Origin: an uncultured Planctomycetaceae bacterium
GTDB lineage: Bacteria; Planctomycetota; Planctomycetia; Pirellulales; UBA1268
Direction of reading: 5' to 3'
Assembly: GCA_903885855.1 (NCBI GenBank)
Contig: CAISKG010000460.1
Location: 1 to 7,578 of the forward strand
DNA: 7,578 nucleotides
The notes below the pieces were generated by a model, which ran no database searches, had not been told where the DNA came from, and saw only the letters and a list, made by a program, of their open reading frames with translations. The position numbers and the translations under genes were made by a program. Below, piece after piece: positions 6,432 through 7,578 of this stretch (the first letter of the stretch is position 1; every line of letters begins with the position of its first letter).

Positions 6432-7259
6432 TCAGCCCCCCTGCCGGATGCGTGCCACGAACGCGGCGTAGTCGCGTGGCGTGTCGATCCCCTTGGCGGC
6501 GTGGTCGACCGCGGCCGCCACGATGCCGATGCCGGCCTCGAGGGGGCGGAGTTGCTCGAGGCTCTCGAGCGCCGCCAGCCTCGATTCGGGGAGGTCGTTC
6601 CAGGCCTCGAGCACCTCGCGGCGGTAGGCGTAGAGCCCGACGTGCTGCCACCACAGCGGCGGCCGGGCGGCGAGCAGCCGGTCGTCCCACTCGCGTGCCG
6701 CCGGCACGCGGGCCCGGCTGAAGGTGATGGCGCGCCAGGCGTCGGGCGTGGCCGGCCCCGGCAGCCATGCCGATCGCCCCGGCACGCGCCACGGCGTGAG
6801 CACGGCCTTGACGGCCGAGGGGTCGTCGAGGAGCTCGGTGGAGGTGACGGGGGTGACGAGGGTGGCGATGCCGGCGCCGGGGCAGCGGTCGAGGAGGTCG
6901 ACCGCCAGGTCGATGGCGGCGGCGGCGATCTCCGGCTCGTCCCCCTGGACGTTGACGATCGTGCGCGCCGCGCCCAGGCGCGGCAGTGCCTCGACGATCC
7001 GCGCGGTGCCGCTGGGGGCGTCGGGGGAGGTCATGATCGCCTCGCCGCCGAAACCTTCCACGGCGGCGGCGATCTCCTCGGAGTCGGTGGCCACGACCAC
7101 GCGGCAGGCCCGTCTCGCCCGGCCGGCGGCGCGCCAGGTGTGCTCGACGAGCGTCCGGCCGGTCTCGGCCAGGAGCATCTTGCGGGGCAGGCGGCTGCTC
7201 TGGAGCCGGGCCGGGATGACGATCACCGCCTCGGTCGCGGCGGGGGGCGGGGCGGCCAT
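6432..7259 (-). CDS. kdsB: 3-deoxy-manno-octulosonate cytidylyltransferase (CMP-Kdo synthetase)
   Basis: Activates Kdo: CTP + Kdo gives CMP-Kdo + PPi, the step before Kdo transfer to lipid A in LPS synthesis; cytoplasmic. It implies a Gram-negative type outer membrane. The product is 275 residues, longer than E. coli KdsB (about 248). Motifs in order: VIPARLQSSRLPRKML (14-29, nucleotide-binding loop), ATDSEEI (57-63), SGTAR (83-87), NVQGDEP (103-109, metal-binding D107), FSRARVP (180-186), QHVGLYAYRR (205-214), LEQLRPLE (234-241) and GIDTP (257-261, second metal ligand D259). Oddities: the usual H-x-S-G-T-[D/E]-R reads A81-P-S-G-T-A86-R87, and about 17 extra residues sit between VKAVL and AITFSR (around 155-176). 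The start ATG at 7259 is supported by GGAGG at 7269-7265. It is divergent from tRNA-Leu. Another CMP-keto-sugar synthetase is the main alternative. Confidence 0.9.
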   Translation of the reverse strand: MAAPPPAATEAVIVIPARLQSSRLPRKMLLAETGRTLVEHTWRAAGRARRACRVVVATDSEEIAAAVEGFGGEAIMTSPDAPSGTARIVEALPRLGAARTIVNVQGDEPEIAAAAIDLAVDLLDRCPGAGIATLVTPVTSTELLDDPSAVKAVLTPWRVPGRSAWLPGPATPDAWRAITFSRARVPAAREWDDRLLAARPPLWWQHVGLYAYRREVLEAWNDLPESRLAALESLEQLRPLEAGIGIVAAAVDHAAKGIDTPRDYAAFVARIRQGG

Positions 7260-7264
7260 GCGAT

Positions 7265-7269
7265 CCTCC
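7265..7269 (-). promoter_or_regulatory. Ribosome binding site of kdsB
   Basis: GGAGG on the - strand, 5 bases before the ATG at 7259. It is a strong Shine-Dalgarno match and confirms this start. Confidence 0.75.
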
Positions 7270-7293
7270 GTGGGCGTGGGGCGCGGGGGACGG

Positions 7294-7299
7294 TTTCTA
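7294..7299 (-). promoter_or_regulatory. Possible -10 element for kdsB
   Basis: TAGAAA on the - strand (four of six matches to TATAAT), 34 bases before the kdsB start, is the only AT-rich hexamer near the gene. No matching -35 was found at the right distance. Low confidence. Confidence 0.22.
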
Positions 7300-7436
7300 G
7301 GCCAGCGCCCCTCCGGCCCGCCAGCGCGAAATCGCCAGGCACGGCCGGGCCGGGGGCCCCGGGCCCGCGGTGTTTGCCGCGGGGCGCTCCCGGCCCCGCC
7401 GACCGCGCCCGCCGCCCGCGGCCCGCCGCGGCAGCC

Positions 7437-7464
7437 TTGTTTCGCGGGCGACGGCTGCTAGCAT
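7437..7464 (+). promoter_or_regulatory. Promoter of tRNA-Leu
   Basis: TTGTTT (7437-7442) and TAGCAT (7459-7464) are separated by 16 bases, and TGC at 7456-7458 makes an extended -10 (TGCTAGCAT). It lies 26 bases before the tRNA, giving a short 5' leader of about 20 bases. It is an AT-containing island after a long pure GC stretch. Confidence 0.6.
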
Positions 7465-7490
7465 CACGGAGTCGCGAAAGCGGCCACTTT

Positions 7491-7574
7491 GCCCGAGTGG
7501 CGGAATTGGCAGACGCGCAAGATTCAGGTTCTTGTCCAGGTAACTGGGTGGAGGTTCAAGTCCTCTCTCGGGCA
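7491..7574 (+). tRNA. trnL: tRNA-Leu (anticodon CAG)
   Basis: Complete class II tRNA of 84 bases. The acceptor stem is GCCCGAG (7491-7497) with CTCGGGC (7567-7573), discriminator A at 7574. The D-arm region TGGCGGAATTGGCAGACGC is the usual tRNA-Leu form. The anticodon stem CAAGA/TCTTG encloses TTCAGGT, so the anticodon is CAG (7525-7527), which reads CUG, a major leucine codon in GC-rich genomes. A long variable arm (CCAGGTAACTGG) and the T loop TTCAAGT follow. The 3' CCA is not encoded (TTTC follows) and must be added post-transcriptionally. The discriminator A and long arm agree with leucine identity. Confidence 0.97.
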
Positions 7575-7578
7575 TTTC

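Noticed and set aside
6425..6439. Small GGGGC/GCCCC hairpin between usp and kdsB
   Set aside because: A five-pair stem overlapping the kdsB stop codon with no T run; too weak to call a terminator.
5368..6792. A 474-residue - strand frame opposite usp and overlapping kdsB
   Set aside because: His/Arg-rich antisense sequence with no motif; the usp and kdsB assignments explain this DNA fully.
7347..7370. GC-only inverted repeat between kdsB and tRNA-Leu
   Set aside because: It is made only of G and C runs, has almost no loop and no T tail, and lies upstream of both divergent genes, so it is likely a product of composition.
7297..7575. A 92-residue - strand frame beginning MPERGLEPPPSYLDKN
   Set aside because: Its first part is the antisense translation of the tRNA-Leu gene, a well-known source of spurious proteins; the rest is GC-rich non-coding sequence.

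Overview
The window is very GC-rich (above 70% by eye) and gene-dense. It looks like a chromosomal housekeeping segment from a member of the Planctomycetota. The best taxonomic clue is an exported protein with a DUF1598 domain, a family known mainly from Rhodopirellula-like planctomycetes. The planctomycete-type EF-P and a Kdo (LPS) gene fit this. The exact order is not certain. No insertion sequence, CRISPR array, phage gene or recombination site was seen.

Layout from left to right. (1) The 3' part of dnaE (replicative DNA polymerase III alpha subunit), + strand, cut by the left edge. (2) A 290-base gap with a candidate promoter and an inverted repeat. (3) A 511-residue exported protein with a signal peptide, a glycine-rich tract and a DUF1598 domain, + strand, followed by a GC-rich hairpin that probably terminates it. 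(4) efp (elongation factor P), - strand, GTG start, with the modifiable lysine at position 34. (5) A 348-base gene-free GC-rich gap. (6) epmB (EF-P lysine 2,3-aminomutase, radical SAM), + strand, divergent from efp. (7) A 300-residue tandem universal stress protein, + strand. (8) kdsB (CMP-Kdo synthetase), - strand, convergent with the stress gene. (9) tRNA-Leu(CAG), + strand, complete at the right edge, with a good extended -10 promoter.

The clearest functional link is efp with epmB. EpmB makes (R)-beta-lysine, which EpmA ligates to Lys34 of EF-P so that ribosomes stalled on polyproline are rescued. EpmA is not in the window. The other genes serve replication, envelope biogenesis (KdsB, and perhaps the exported DUF1598 protein), stress response and translation of CUG codons. 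They do not obviously form one system.

I found no convincing new multi-gene system. The items most worth a second look are the uncharacterised exported glycine-rich DUF1598 protein, a KdsB with altered conserved motif residues and an insertion, a two-domain Usp in which both nucleotide-loop motifs lack the second glycine, and a TGNTAGNAT promoter element shared by two genes.
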